Part shown: piece after piece, positions 53,503 through 62,434 of the stretch
How positions within the stretch are numbered: position 1 is the first letter of the stretch
Layout: each line of letters starts with the position of its first letter
Source: Limnobacter sp. SAORIC-580
GTDB taxonomy: Bacteria > Pseudomonadota > Gammaproteobacteria > Burkholderiales > Burkholderiaceae_B
DNA: 64,000 nt
Assembly (NCBI RefSeq): GCF_013004065.1
Contig: NZ_CP053084.1
Span: 1 to 64,000, forward strand
Reading direction: 5' to 3'
Made by a program: the position numbers and the translations under genes
The notes under the pieces: model-generated
Seen by the model: only the letters and a program-made list of their open reading frames with translations
Told to the model about the DNA's origin: nothing
The model's database searches: none

Positions 53503-53847
53503 TCAGGAAAAACTGGGCGGGTCGCGCACCCGCACCCGTTGCGCGAACAGGGTATTTCTGGGCGCTGCGACCGCACTGCTTTGAATGCCCAGTTGGGCCA
53601 GCAGGGGCAATGCACAGCCGGTGGGTGGATTGGAAACTGCGGCCTGTGCGGTGGCAAGCCCATCGAACAGCAGGCAGGAATGCAGTAAATCGCTGGCGGC
53701 AGCGTGTTTGCTGTTGTGGCTGTGGGCGTGGCCGTGCGATTCGGCTTGCAGCGTGTCCCGGTGCTCAATGCTGTGGGCAAGACCTGCCCATTGCGTGGCC
53801 AAAACGGCCAGCGCGATCAGCATGTGTTGGAACCAGCGGGTGCGCAT
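53503..53847 (-). CDS. His-rich exported protein (DUF2946-like)
   Basis: A 114-residue protein with an N-terminal hydrophobic signal/anchor (FQHMLIALAVLATQWAGLAH) and the His-rich stretch HGHAHSHNSKH, then a conserved-looking C...C pair (LLHSCLLFDG and GCALP). Small proteins of this kind accompany TonB receptors for Cu or Zn. ATG 53847 is preferred to an upstream TTG. It lies 92 bp before the receptor gene and is probably in its operon. No Zur or Fur box was recognised. Confidence 0.65.
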   Translation of the reverse strand: MRTRWFQHMLIALAVLATQWAGLAHSIEHRDTLQAESHGHAHSHNSKHAAASDLLHSCLLFDGLATAQAAVSNPPTGCALPLLAQLGIQSSAVAAPRNTLFAQRVRVRDPPSFS

Positions 53848-53917
53848 TGGGGAAATCACTTCGTTTGATTGCAATTTGAGTAGTTTAACAAACCTGTCAA
53901 GAGGGCGCTGGTGTGGT

Positions 53918-54835
53918 TCACGGTGAAGGGTGTCCGGCTTTGCGGCGCATCTCCGCCAAGCGTTTGTCTTTCAGGGTCCAGATGTTGCCAATCCAGGTTT
54001 TAAACCGGTTCTTGAATTCAAGGTCGTTGCGAAAGTCGCCTGCGATCATGTCGGCAGGAATGGGCAGAATTTCAACATGCACTTGCATATTGGGTTGCTT
54101 CCCGCACAGCCAACTCCAAGTGATGTTGCCCTGGCTGGGGCCATAGGCAATGGTGACATTCACCATGCCTGCAAACTGCTCACCCATGGCATTCAGCGAT
54201 GCGGACAAGCCACCGTATTTGGGGCCCAGCAGGCGAGTGTAAGGTGATTTGGTTTTGGCTTTTTTGGCGGGTGTAAAGCGGGTACCTTCCAGAAAGTTGA
54301 TCACGGTAACCGGGCTTTCCTTGTATACCTCGCAGGCTTTGCGGGTGGTTTCCAGGTCCTGGCTGGCCAGCACCGGGTTGCGTGCAATGGCGCCACGGCT
54401 GTGGCGCTTCATGAAGGGGAAATCCATGGCCCAGCACACCACGCCCACAATGGGAACCCAAATCAGTTCTTTCTTCAGAAAAAACCGGCCAAAAGGCGCA
54501 TGGCCATGCAGCACATCGAACAAGACCACAATGTCGGCCCAGGCCGTGTGGTTGCTGATCACCAGATAACTGCTGTGCGGTTTGAAGTCGCCATGAATCT
54601 CAACCTGCCCCTGTTGACCGTGCAGCAGTTTGTAAAGTTGCTTGTCCGAGCCTACCCACCAGGTTGCAATTTGCACACAGCAGTTCGATGCCAAGCGTTG
54701 CACCCTGTACACCGGCACAAGGCGCAACACGATAAACGGGAACATCACGATGAACCAGAAGGTGATGCACAGGCTCATCAGGGTGACGGTGAGGACACCG
54801 ATGATAGGGGCAGGAAGAATTCTGGACAGAGGCAC
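53918..54835 (-). CDS. 1-acyl-sn-glycerol-3-phosphate acyltransferase family protein (YihG-like)
   Basis: A 305-residue membrane acyltransferase. The N-terminal helix spans about 10-40. The PlsC/LPLAT motifs are present: block I NHTAWAD near 99-105 (H-x4-D), block III FLEGTRFTP near 186-194, and a block IV-like region. The length and the form of the motifs resemble YihG-type acyltransferases that act on lysophospholipids and differ from the short core PlsC. It is followed on the upstream side by PhoD across a hairpin. Confidence 0.87.
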   Translation of the reverse strand: MPLSRILPAPIIGVLTVTLMSLCITFWFIVMFPFIVLRLVPVYRVQRLASNCCVQIATWWVGSDKQLYKLLHGQQGQVEIHGDFKPHSSYLVISNHTAWADIVVLFDVLHGHAPFGRFFLKKELIWVPIVGVVCWAMDFPFMKRHSRGAIARNPVLASQDLETTRKACEVYKESPVTVINFLEGTRFTPAKKAKTKSPYTRLLGPKYGGLSASLNAMGEQFAGMVNVTIAYGPSQGNITWSWLCGKQPNMQVHVEILPIPADMIAGDFRNDLEFKNRFKTWIGNIWTLKDKRLAEMRRKAGHPSP

Positions 54836-54864
54836 TTTGGGGATCCGGGGTGTAGTAGCTTTGC

Positions 54865-54886
54865 GGGCTGTTCAATCAAACAGCCC
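54865..54886. terminator. Hairpin between phoD and the acyltransferase gene
   Basis: GGGCTGTT (54865-54872) pairs with AACAGCCC (54879-54886) over a 6-nt loop. There is no strong T tract on either strand, so it may be a weak or Rho-assisted terminator behind phoD. Confidence 0.5.
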
Positions 54887-54906
54887 GGATCTTACCCCAG
54901 AAACCC

Positions 54907-56649
54907 TTAAACACCCAACAGGCCGGTGACCACGTCCACGGGGTAAATTCCCTGTGGCGTAATGCGGTTGGCACCGTCGGCTACCTCGAAGGTGGCAGAC
55001 AGGGTTTCAGAGCCGCCGCGCTCGAGAATGGTGCTGACTGCCCAGTATTCGCAAGTGGTTTTGTCCTCAGCCACGCGCAGCACGCTGTAACCGCGTTCGG
55101 TGACGTTTACATGCTTGATGTGTGGGCTGGTCAAGCGAATGGCCTGAATGATCTGGTTGGGCAGATCCAGGCCAGGTGATGTGACAGAGGTCACTACAAA
55201 CTCGGTGGCCACGCTCCCTTGCCCGGTAATGGGGTTGTAGCCGCCCACCGCATCAATCGGTTGGTTGGGGTTGTCCGTGATGTCGGCCACCCAGGCAGTG
55301 TGCACGTCGCCGGTCAAAATCACCACGTTGTTGATGGCCTCGCCACCATCGTCGCCGCGCAGGGCATTGATGATGCGCTGGCGCTCGGCGCTGTAGCCGT
55401 CCCAGGCGTCGCCATTCAGGCCCGACGGCGCAAGCAACTCGCCCAATTGCGCAGGTGCGGGGTTGTTCAAGCCGGGTTTGATGATCCACTGGTGAAACAC
55501 CACCTGGTTGCCTATCAGCTTCCACTGGGCTTGCGAGGCACGCATGCCGTTGATCAAGAAGTTGTACTGCTCTTCACCAATCATCGTGCGGTCGGGCTGG
55601 CTGGAAACTCCATCGGTGGGGTTGATGGGTGTGGCGGCTTCAAGGTCGCGGTCGAACAGGCGGGTGTCCAGCATGAACATGTCGACCATGTCGCCAAACT
55701 GCACGCGGCGGAAAATCTTGGCGCGGTTACCGGGTTCGGGCAAGCGAATTGGCATCCATTCGTCGTACGCGCGCTGGGCAAAACCCTTGCGTTCTTCCCA
55801 CACACCTTCTGCACCTTCGGTGTGGTTTTCTGCGCCGTCGCGGTAGGAGTTGTTGGTCGATTCGTGGTCGTCCCAAATGGTGATGAAGGGAAAGCGCTGG
55901 TGCAGCTTTTGCAGGTCTTCATCGCGCTTGTACTGGGCGTGGCGGGTGCGGTAGTCGGATAGCGTGATTATTTCTGTCGCCGGTTCATACTCGCGCACGT
56001 TGCCATACTGGCCTGTGCCGTATTCGTAAATGTAGTCGCCCAGGTGAATAATGGCGTCAATGTCATCGCGCTCGGCCAGTTTGGCATAGGCATTGAAAAA
56101 GCCATGGGCCAGGCTGGAGCAGCTCACCACGCCAAAATTCAGCGGGCGCTTGTTGCCGGCGGCGGGTGTGGTGCGGGTGCGGCCCACCGGGCTGGTTTTG
56201 CCGTTGCTGCGGAATTGGTAGAAGTACACGGTGTCTTGTTCAAGACCGTTGCAAATCAGCTTCACGGTGAAGTCTTGTGCTGCGGTGGTTTGAAAGTCCA
56301 TGGATTTGACAAACATGGTCAGCGCTTCGTCCTTGAACACATCCACGCGGCCAGCCACGGTGCGGTTGGTGTTTTCAGGCGTAATGCGAGTCCACAACAC
56401 CACGCTGTCAAAGGCGGGGTCGCCGCTGGCCACGCTGTGCAGAAACTGCACATTCTGAGTGGGGGTGTTGTCACTGGGTGTGGTGCGGTTATCGGTTGCT
56501 GTGGTCGAATCGTTGTCACTGCCACAACCCTGCAGCAGGCTTAGCCCGCCAACGCTGGCAGTACCAATACCAAGACCTTTGAGGAAGGAGCGGCGTGTTA
56601 TGCCCGGGCGTTTTTGAATTCGACTGCGTTTGCGGCGTGGACCTGACAT
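54907..56649 (-). CDS. phoD: Alkaline phosphatase PhoD
   Basis: PhoD is a periplasmic metal-dependent phosphodiesterase/phosphomonoesterase that scavenges phosphate from esters. The 580-residue protein has a Tat signal (TRRSFLKGLGIGTASVGGLS) whose end GLSLLQGCG suggests a lipid anchor, a PhoD N-terminal domain (about 60-160) and the metallophosphatase domain with FGVVSCSSLAHG, HLGDYIYEYG, WDDHESTNN and LTGDVHTAWVAD as metal ligands. Length is typical. It lies 33 bp after the PhoX-type gene and the two are probably co-expressed under phosphate limitation; no Pho box was recognised. Confidence 0.93.
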   Translation of the reverse strand: MSGPRRKRSRIQKRPGITRRSFLKGLGIGTASVGGLSLLQGCGSDNDSTTATDNRTTPSDNTPTQNVQFLHSVASGDPAFDSVVLWTRITPENTNRTVAGRVDVFKDEALTMFVKSMDFQTTAAQDFTVKLICNGLEQDTVYFYQFRSNGKTSPVGRTRTTPAAGNKRPLNFGVVSCSSLAHGFFNAYAKLAERDDIDAIIHLGDYIYEYGTGQYGNVREYEPATEIITLSDYRTRHAQYKRDEDLQKLHQRFPFITIWDDHESTNNSYRDGAENHTEGAEGVWEERKGFAQRAYDEWMPIRLPEPGNRAKIFRRVQFGDMVDMFMLDTRLFDRDLEAATPINPTDGVSSQPDRTMIGEEQYNFLINGMRASQAQWKLIGNQVVFHQWIIKPGLNNPAPAQLGELLAPSGLNGDAWDGYSAERQRIINALRGDDGGEAINNVVILTGDVHTAWVADITDNPNQPIDAVGGYNPITGQGSVATEFVVTSVTSPGLDLPNQIIQAIRLTSPHIKHVNVTERGYSVLRVAEDKTTCEYWAVSTILERGGSETLSATFEVADGANRITPQGIYPVDVVTGLLGV

Positions 56650-56682
56650 GGCGTGTATTCCTTGGTAGTTTGAAGCTGTTTG

Positions 56683-58083
56683 TTATGCGTTGGGTAGTGT
56701 GTCGGGGATCATCAGTTCATAGAGCATGCCCAGCCCAAGCCCATAGCCGCCTTGCCCGTTGGGGCCTCCGCGGTCACTGGTAAAGTACATGCGTTTGCCG
56801 TCCGGGCTGAAGGCAATTCCGGCGATTTCAGACTGGTCTTGCCCAACAATTTGCAGCAGCGGTACCAGCTTGCCGTCGGGATATACAACCACCACTTGCA
56901 TGCTGCCACCATCTTCGGCTACCAACACTTCGCCAAATGGCGTCATGGTGATGTTGTCAACGCCAGAAAGAATGTTGTTGGGGGCGGTGGCGGTGGCCAT
57001 GTCGTAAACCACCTCAATGGTTTGTGCGGTGGTGTTCAACATCCACAAGCGGTCATCGCCTTTGGTCGCAAAAAACACGCGGTCATTCTGATACCAGACA
57101 CCTTCGCCACCGTCGAACACGGCAGTGTCGGGCAGGCGGTTCTCGGTTTGCGGTGCATTGGGATTGGCTGCGTTCACCCAGCTGTAGCGCACCGGGCCAT
57201 TCAATGCATTGGCCACATCGCCTTCCACTTTCAATACCTGTAGCAGTCCCTGATTCATATTGGCGCGTGGCGCACCGGCCGGCCAGTCACCCGCGGTGGG
57301 TACCCAGCGGTAGAAGCGGCCGTCGGGCATGTCTTCCGTCATGTAGAACACGCGGCGCTCACTGTCGATAGCAACTGCTTCGTGGCTGAACAGCCCCAGA
57401 GCTGGCAGTGGGCGGGCGGCCTGAATACCGAACGGATCGCATTCCCACACCAAGCCGGTCGGAATTTCTTCGCAGCTGAGCCAGGTTTTCCAGGGTGTAA
57501 TTACGCCAGCACAATTAAATGTAGTGTTTTGTAATATTCGATAGCTGTCTTCAATCGTGCCGTCGGGGCCAAACACAAGGGCGCTTGCGCCGCCCAGTCC
57601 GGGGCTGAATGTTTCGAGCAAATTTCCCACGGGCGCCAGTTCAGGCACGGTGAAACCAAGGGTACCAAAGCCTGGAATCTCGCTGTTTGAACAATAAATC
57701 CAGCCACCATCTTCTCGGGGCACCACACCGCCACCGTCATTGAAAATATGCCAAGGTGTTGCGCCTGAAACCGGCGGCAGGTTGCTGATGGCCACTACCC
57801 GCGTGGAAAAACCGGCAGCAGTGCGCACGCCGTTGGCATCAGGATCGCCCAGTGGGCTGATGTTTCGAAACCGAAACTGATTGTTATTTAGCGCAGTGCC
57901 GCCAAACCGGTTGGTCTCTGATGCACCAAGCCGACCGCTGCTTGAACCGGAGGGATTGTCGGAACTGCCGCAGCCAGCCATCCACGGCAGCGCGCTGGCG
58001 CTGGCACCATACAAAAATGTTTTGAGCAGATTGCGTCGGCGAATGCTGGGGGGCAAAGCGGGTGGAAACGACATGGCGAACAT
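56683..58083 (-). CDS. PhoX-type phosphatase (DUF839)
   Basis: A 466-residue protein of the PhoX/DUF839 beta-propeller family, Ca2+/Fe-dependent alkaline phosphatases exported by Tat. The N-terminus has a twin-arginine-like signal (SIRRRNLLKTFLYGASASAL) followed by a possible lipobox (WMAGCGSS). Propeller segments include GGWIYCSNSEI, PWKTWLSCEEIPTG, EAVAIDSERRVFYMTEDMPD and the metal-loop-like FGEVLVAEDGG. It is slightly shorter than Pseudomonas-type PhoX. ATG at 58083 or 58074 are both possible. Two phosphatases in tandem point to organic phosphate scavenging. Confidence 0.88.
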   Translation of the reverse strand: MFAMSFPPALPPSIRRRNLLKTFLYGASASALPWMAGCGSSDNPSGSSSGRLGASETNRFGGTALNNNQFRFRNISPLGDPDANGVRTAAGFSTRVVAISNLPPVSGATPWHIFNDGGGVVPREDGGWIYCSNSEIPGFGTLGFTVPELAPVGNLLETFSPGLGGASALVFGPDGTIEDSYRILQNTTFNCAGVITPWKTWLSCEEIPTGLVWECDPFGIQAARPLPALGLFSHEAVAIDSERRVFYMTEDMPDGRFYRWVPTAGDWPAGAPRANMNQGLLQVLKVEGDVANALNGPVRYSWVNAANPNAPQTENRLPDTAVFDGGEGVWYQNDRVFFATKGDDRLWMLNTTAQTIEVVYDMATATAPNNILSGVDNITMTPFGEVLVAEDGGSMQVVVVYPDGKLVPLLQIVGQDQSEIAGIAFSPDGKRMYFTSDRGGPNGQGGYGLGLGMLYELMIPDTLPNA

Positions 58084-58203
58084 CCAGATTGAACAACATC
58101 AACCTGTGATACCCGGCATACTGAATTTTGGTTTCCGAGGCGGTCTTCAGTGTGACCATTCACCGATTTGTCACATGGTGGGGTCACACGGAAGTACAGT
58201 CCT

Positions 58204-59850
58204 TTACGTTTTGAAGTAAGACACAGCGCGCTGCAAGTCTTCCGACATGCTTTCTACCTGACGGGATTGACCCTCTAGTTGCATACTGGCCATTTTCAGT
58301 TGTTCCGACAAGGCTGAAATATCACTCACCCGCTCGGAAATATCCATGCTGGCGGCTTCTTGCTCTTTGGTGGAATTGGCCACGGCCAGCGCATATTCAA
58401 CGGATTGCTCGAAGTGTTGAACAATTTCCTGAAGACCACCCATAAGCTTGTCAGCGTACTGCATGTTTTCGTTCATGTGCTCGCCCACTTGTTCCACCGA
58501 CTTGTTGGAACGTTCTGAGTAGGTGCAAATTTCACCGATCAAGGTGCGAATTTCATCGGTGGCCGTGGCGGTGTTCTGTGCCAGGGTACGTACTTCATCG
58601 GCCACCACTGCAAAGCCACGCCCTTGTTCGCCAGCGCGAGCGGCTTCAATGGCAGCATTCAAGGCCAGCAGGTTGGTTTGCTGGGCAATCCCCTGAATCA
58701 CGGACACGATACCGTTGATTCGGTCAGAGCGTTCCACCAGTCCCGCAATTTCCTGGGTGGTGGTTTGCATTTGACCTGCCATGTCATTCATTTTGCCTTG
58801 CAGGGTTTGCATCAAGGCCATGCCGTTCTTGGCGGTGTCTGCCGACAGTTTGGCCTGCACTTCGGTTTTGTGGGCGTAATCTGAAATGGACTTGGCGCTG
58901 GCGCTCATTTGTTCCACGCTGACCGCAGTGGCGTTGGAACTGTCGGCCTGTTTTTCAGCAGAACCTGACAAACCCGACGCCACATTCACCAGTTCGCTTG
59001 AAGCGGTTTTGAAAGTGCCGCAGGCCTGTGACACCTGCTTGATGATTTCCCGCAAACGCACCTGCAATTGCTGCATCCCGTCCATCAGCGAGCCACTCTC
59101 GCATTTCGGGACAGATTGGGTCAGATTGCCTTGCGCCATGGTCACCACCACATTCAGCGCCTTGGCAGGTTCGCCACCAATTTGCTTGCGAAGCGATGCA
59201 GCCACCATGCCAACCGTGATACCGCACAACAGCACAATGGCGACACACACAATGCCGATGGTGATCAGGGCATTCTCGAATACGGAATCGCCTTGGGCCA
59301 CTGCAGCCTCCATGGTGTTTTTCACGCTCGAGTTCAAGGTATTCATGGCATTGTCAATTTGCTGCTCCAGCGGATCACCTTCTCCCAGCAGCATCAGGGT
59401 TGCAGCCTGCACTTCACCCAATTCGGATTGTTCAATCACCTTTTGGTATACGGTGTGCAAGGCCGAGTTGTCGGTGTTGATGGTTTCGATCAGTTTGCGG
59501 GTTTCGCCTGCAGGCGCGCTGGCCTGCATGCTTTGGCCCAGCAAATCAATTTCAGCATCCAGCGCAAGCATGCGTGATTTGGCCAAATCAAACCGCTCCT
59601 GTTCATCAGCAAGAATCACATTTCGGGCTTCGCGCGCCAACAATGCTGATTTACTGCCCAGGTTGGACACCTGCGTTAGCAGGGAAACCTGCTTTTCGGT
59701 GTTTTCCTGGTTGAACTGGTTTAGGGCATGAATTTGATAAACAGCAAACACACTCAAGGCGAGCAAGGCCGCAATAGGTATGCCCATGACAATACCCAGC
59801 CGAACATTCAGGCTGGTATTGATGATCTTGTTCATAAAGGAGGAAGACAT
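58204..59850 (-). CDS. Methyl-accepting chemotaxis protein
   Basis: A 548-residue chemoreceptor of the Tar/Tsr type. It has an N-terminal membrane helix (about 14-36), a four-helix-bundle periplasmic domain (about 37-190), a second membrane helix (about 193-218), HAMP and then a cytoplasmic coiled coil with the signalling tip [20 protein letters not shown] and [13 protein letters not shown]. No CheR/CheB tether pentapeptide is seen at the C-terminus. ATG 59850 is chosen 10 bp after the stop of the upstream sensor-like gene; an ATG at 59880 would overlap it. Confidence 0.92.
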   Translation of the reverse strand: MSSSFMNKIINTSLNVRLGIVMGIPIAALLALSVFAVYQIHALNQFNQENTEKQVSLLTQVSNLGSKSALLAREARNVILADEQERFDLAKSRMLALDAEIDLLGQSMQASAPAGETRKLIETINTDNSALHTVYQKVIEQSELGEVQAATLMLLGEGDPLEQQIDNAMNTLNSSVKNTMEAAVAQGDSVFENALITIGIVCVAIVLLCGITVGMVAASLRKQIGGEPAKALNVVVTMAQGNLTQSVPKCESGSLMDGMQQLQVRLREIIKQVSQACGTFKTASSELVNVASGLSGSAEKQADSSNATAVSVEQMSASAKSISDYAHKTEVQAKLSADTAKNGMALMQTLQGKMNDMAGQMQTTTQEIAGLVERSDRINGIVSVIQGIAQQTNLLALNAAIEAARAGEQGRGFAVVADEVRTLAQNTATATDEIRTLIGEICTYSERSNKSVEQVGEHMNENMQYADKLMGGLQEIVQHFEQSVEYALAVANSTKEQEAASMDISERVSDISALSEQLKMASMQLEGQSRQVESMSEDLQRAVSYFKT

Positions 59851-59860
59851 GTTTACTTGC

Positions 59861-60412
59861 TCATGGAAGGGCTTGAACATTCACGCCGATGGTTAAAGTG
59901 CCAATTGCTTTGCCACCCTCCATCACGGGTACGGAGACCTGAGAAACCACCGCGCCGGAACTTTCATCCTTTTTTGCACGGGCAATGTAGTCATCGCCTT
60001 TGCCATCGGCCCAGGCTTTCACAAACTTGGGCTCATCGCCCTGCCAGTAATCGGAAGTCATGGAACTGATGGCTACGTTCGCTCCCTGGTTGTCGGTCAG
60101 AATGGTTTCGGTGAAATAAGGTTTGGATTTTTCAGCCGCAAGCAGGGCTTTGGACACCGGGCTTTCCATCATGGCTTTTCCCTCTGGCAAACCGCCCGAT
60201 TCAGCAATCCACTTGCTGTCCATCGCCTTGATGGCGTCCAGTGTCAGTCCCTTTCCGTTTTGGGCTTTGACAGCGGCAATCACTTCGGGTTTTGCGGCAA
60301 TCGCCTTGATTTCAGGCAGCACGTCGTTGGCCGTGCCTGCAAAAACGGCGCCGCCTGTTGTCAGAATGAAAGTGGCCAAGCTGGCCTTTGCAAAAGACTG
60401 GAATCGGTTCAT
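59861..60412 (-). CDS. Periplasmic single-Cache-like protein upstream of the chemoreceptor
   Basis: A 183-residue exported protein: signal peptide [20 protein letters not shown] cleaved near VFAG, then a PDC/Cache-like fold ending in [28 protein letters not shown], which is the typical closing strand of Cache domains. The ATG 60412 has GGAG upstream. It lies 10 bp before the chemoreceptor gene, so it is probably a soluble ligand-binding partner of it. The ligand is unknown. Confidence 0.8.
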   Translation of the reverse strand: MNRFQSFAKASLATFILTTGGAVFAGTANDVLPEIKAIAAKPEVIAAVKAQNGKGLTLDAIKAMDSKWIAESGGLPEGKAMMESPVSKALLAAEKSKPYFTETILTDNQGANVAISSMTSDYWQGDEPKFVKAWADGKGDDYIARAKKDESSGAVVSQVSVPVMEGGKAIGTLTIGVNVQALP

Positions 60413-60693
60413 GTGCTGTGCTCCATGGGATTGAGCGTGGGTCTCAATCGGTAGATTGTTAAATTTTTTCCGCCACAAGGGGGATGTAACAAGATTAAGG
60501 ATCTGATTCTGAAAGCAATTCATGGATAAGCAACGGGAATAGGCCTTACTAAAATTCGTTGGTTCAAATGAAGGGGGGTGTATAGGGTAAACCCTTGCAT
60601 CTGAGTTTGACTTGACGTAACAGTTGCGCAGAACAAGGGTTGGCGCTATGTTTGAGCGGGTAACAACTGTTGCGCAAACAAAAAGGGGAAAAA

Positions 60694-61275
60694 ATGAAAA
60701 AATTGATGCTTGCTGCCTCGGCAGCTGTTGTATTGGCAGGTTGTGCGGCTGGCGGTATGTTTGGCCCAGCCCCGAAAGACGGTGAATTGGCCCAGCCCAC
60801 CGATTATAAATCCTGGCCTGTGTTCCTGGCCGGAATCGAAAAGCCCACTGGCCACATTCGTGACATTTACATCAACCCCACTGGCGCTGCCGCCAAAAAA
60901 GGCGAAGCCTTTGCCAACGGTACTGTGAGCGTGATGGAAATTTACAAGGCCACCAAAACCGGCGATAAAATGACCAAGGCTGGTCTTGAAAAAGTGTTCG
61001 TCATGTACAAGGGCAACAACTGGGGCAGCACTGCGCCAGAAGGCATGAAGACAGGCGACTGGGTGTATGCAGCATTTGAACCCAATGGCCAGCCCGCCAA
61101 AGCGGATTACGCCACCTGCCGTGGTTGCCACCTGCCATTGGCCGACAAAGACTACATTTTTCACTACGACAAGTACTTTGACACACGCAAGAGCGCCCAG
61201 ATTCTGGACGGTCATGCTGGCAAAGTAGCCATGTCTGTTGAAGAAGCCCACCTGGCTGCTTTGGTTACCAAGTAA
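60694..61275 (+). CDS. Cytochrome P460
   Basis: A 193-residue secreted heme protein with a lipoprotein-type signal (MKKLMLAASAAVVLAGCAAG) and the c-heme motif CRGCH near 149-153. P460 cytochromes carry a c-heme cross-linked to a lysine and oxidise hydroxylamine or bind NO; the sequence around DIYINPTGAAAKKGEAFANG and GNNWGSTAPEGM fits the family. ATG 60694 follows GGGGA. Because ammonia-oxidation genes are not seen nearby, detoxification of reactive nitrogen is the more likely role. A terminator follows 24 bp later. Confidence 0.87.
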   Translation: MKKLMLAASAAVVLAGCAAGGMFGPAPKDGELAQPTDYKSWPVFLAGIEKPTGHIRDIYINPTGAAAKKGEAFANGTVSVMEIYKATKTGDKMTKAGLEKVFVMYKGNNWGSTAPEGMKTGDWVYAAFEPNGQPAKADYATCRGCHLPLADKDYIFHYDKYFDTRKSAQILDGHAGKVAMSVEEAHLAALVTK

Positions 61276-61298
61276 ACCACTGGCTATTTCCGTACAAT

Positions 61299-61327
61299 AA
61301 AAGCCACCCAAGGCCGGGTGGCTTTTT
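61299..61327 (+). terminator. Intrinsic terminator of the cytochrome P460 gene
   Basis: AAAAGCCACCC (61299-61309) pairs with GGGTGGCTTTT (61316-61326) over a 6-nt loop and continues into T's. It lies just before the next ATG at 61342, so the MBL gene has a very short leader or its own promoter inside the P460 tail. Confidence 0.88.
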
Positions 61328-61341
61328 TGTTGGGGTGTTCC

Positions 61342-62346
61342 ATGCGCATTCTGCGTTTCGCTTTGTATGCATTGTCTGCAATCGTTTTACTGGGGCTGGG
61401 CGCTCTCGTTTTCCTGCTGAAGTCGTATCCCGCTGCCGAGTTGCCTGAATCGTTGAAACCAAGCCCTGCCGGCAGTGTGCGAACCTTGTTTTTGGGAACC
61501 TCGTCCATGGCCTGGACCGATGGGCAGAGCACATGGCTGGTAGATGGTTTTTTCTCGCGACAACCGTTGTCCGAAGTTGCTTTTACCCGACTGAAGGTTG
61601 ATGAAACCCAGGTTGGTGCAGTGGCCGCAGAAATGTTCAAGCGTCTGGATATGCCCAGTGCCTTGAGTGGTATTGTGGTGGCGCACTCGCATTACGATCA
61701 TTCCCTGGATGCTCCTTTTCTGGCGAAACAATATGGCGCGCGGGTGGTGGGTTCGGAATCGACTTTGCAAATTGCCAAAGGGCAAGATGTGCCGACAACA
61801 CAAATAGATGCTTTTACGGGCAGTGGCCGCGTGAAGTTGGGCGAGTTTGATATTCAGTTGATTCAATCTGCCCATGCGCCCACCGGATTCACGGGTGGAT
61901 TTAACACCAAACCTGTGTTTCTTCCGGCCCATGCCTTGCAGTTCAAAGAAGGAATCAGCTTTTCATTTGTGGTGTCTCACCCCGGCCTGGGGCCTGGGCC
62001 ATTCGCGCTTATTCAGCCTAGCGCAGGTTATGTTGAAGGCCAAAACAAAGACATTGCGGTGGAGCATGTGTTTTTGGGAATGGGTGGTTTGGGTAAATTA
62101 AGCGACGCCTACATTGAGAATTACTGGCGGGAAATGGTGGTCGGTACCGGGGCTAAGCATGTGTACCTTATTCACTGGGATGACTTTACTCAACCTCTCA
62201 TGAAAAAGGGTCAGCTGGTGGGCTTGAAACCCATGCCCAAGTTACTGGATGACTTCCCGCGATCCCTTGAATTGTTAAAGATGTTTTCAGAACGCGATGG
62301 CGTGACTCTTCATGTGTTGGATGCATGGCAAATGGTCCATTTTTGA
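61342..62346 (+). CDS. Metallo-beta-lactamase-fold hydrolase, membrane-anchored
   Basis: A 334-residue protein with an N-terminal membrane helix (about 5-28) and an MBL domain: strand GTSSMAWTDGQSTWLVDGFF and the metal motif HSHYDH near 115-120, followed by Asp/His ligand candidates around SAHAPTG near 185 and a final His in VYLIHWDD near 280. The family includes N-acyl-phosphatidylethanolamine-type phospholipases and many uncharacterised hydrolases. The start is ATG 61342 because the longer frame runs into the terminator. The substrate is unknown. Confidence 0.82.
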   Translation: MRILRFALYALSAIVLLGLGALVFLLKSYPAAELPESLKPSPAGSVRTLFLGTSSMAWTDGQSTWLVDGFFSRQPLSEVAFTRLKVDETQVGAVAAEMFKRLDMPSALSGIVVAHSHYDHSLDAPFLAKQYGARVVGSESTLQIAKGQDVPTTQIDAFTGSGRVKLGEFDIQLIQSAHAPTGFTGGFNTKPVFLPAHALQFKEGISFSFVVSHPGLGPGPFALIQPSAGYVEGQNKDIAVEHVFLGMGGLGKLSDAYIENYWREMVVGTGAKHVYLIHWDDFTQPLMKKGQLVGLKPMPKLLDDFPRSLELLKMFSERDGVTLHVLDAWQMVHF

Positions 62347-62434
62347 TCCACAGTTTCCGGTGTTTGAGTGCATACTAAAACCGCATGCTGCGTGGCATGC
62401 GTGACCAGCGCGATTCGCTGAAATGTAAGTAACT

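Noticed and set aside
55219..55962. 247-codon plus-strand open frame
   Set aside because: It is antisense to phoD and has no recognisable features.
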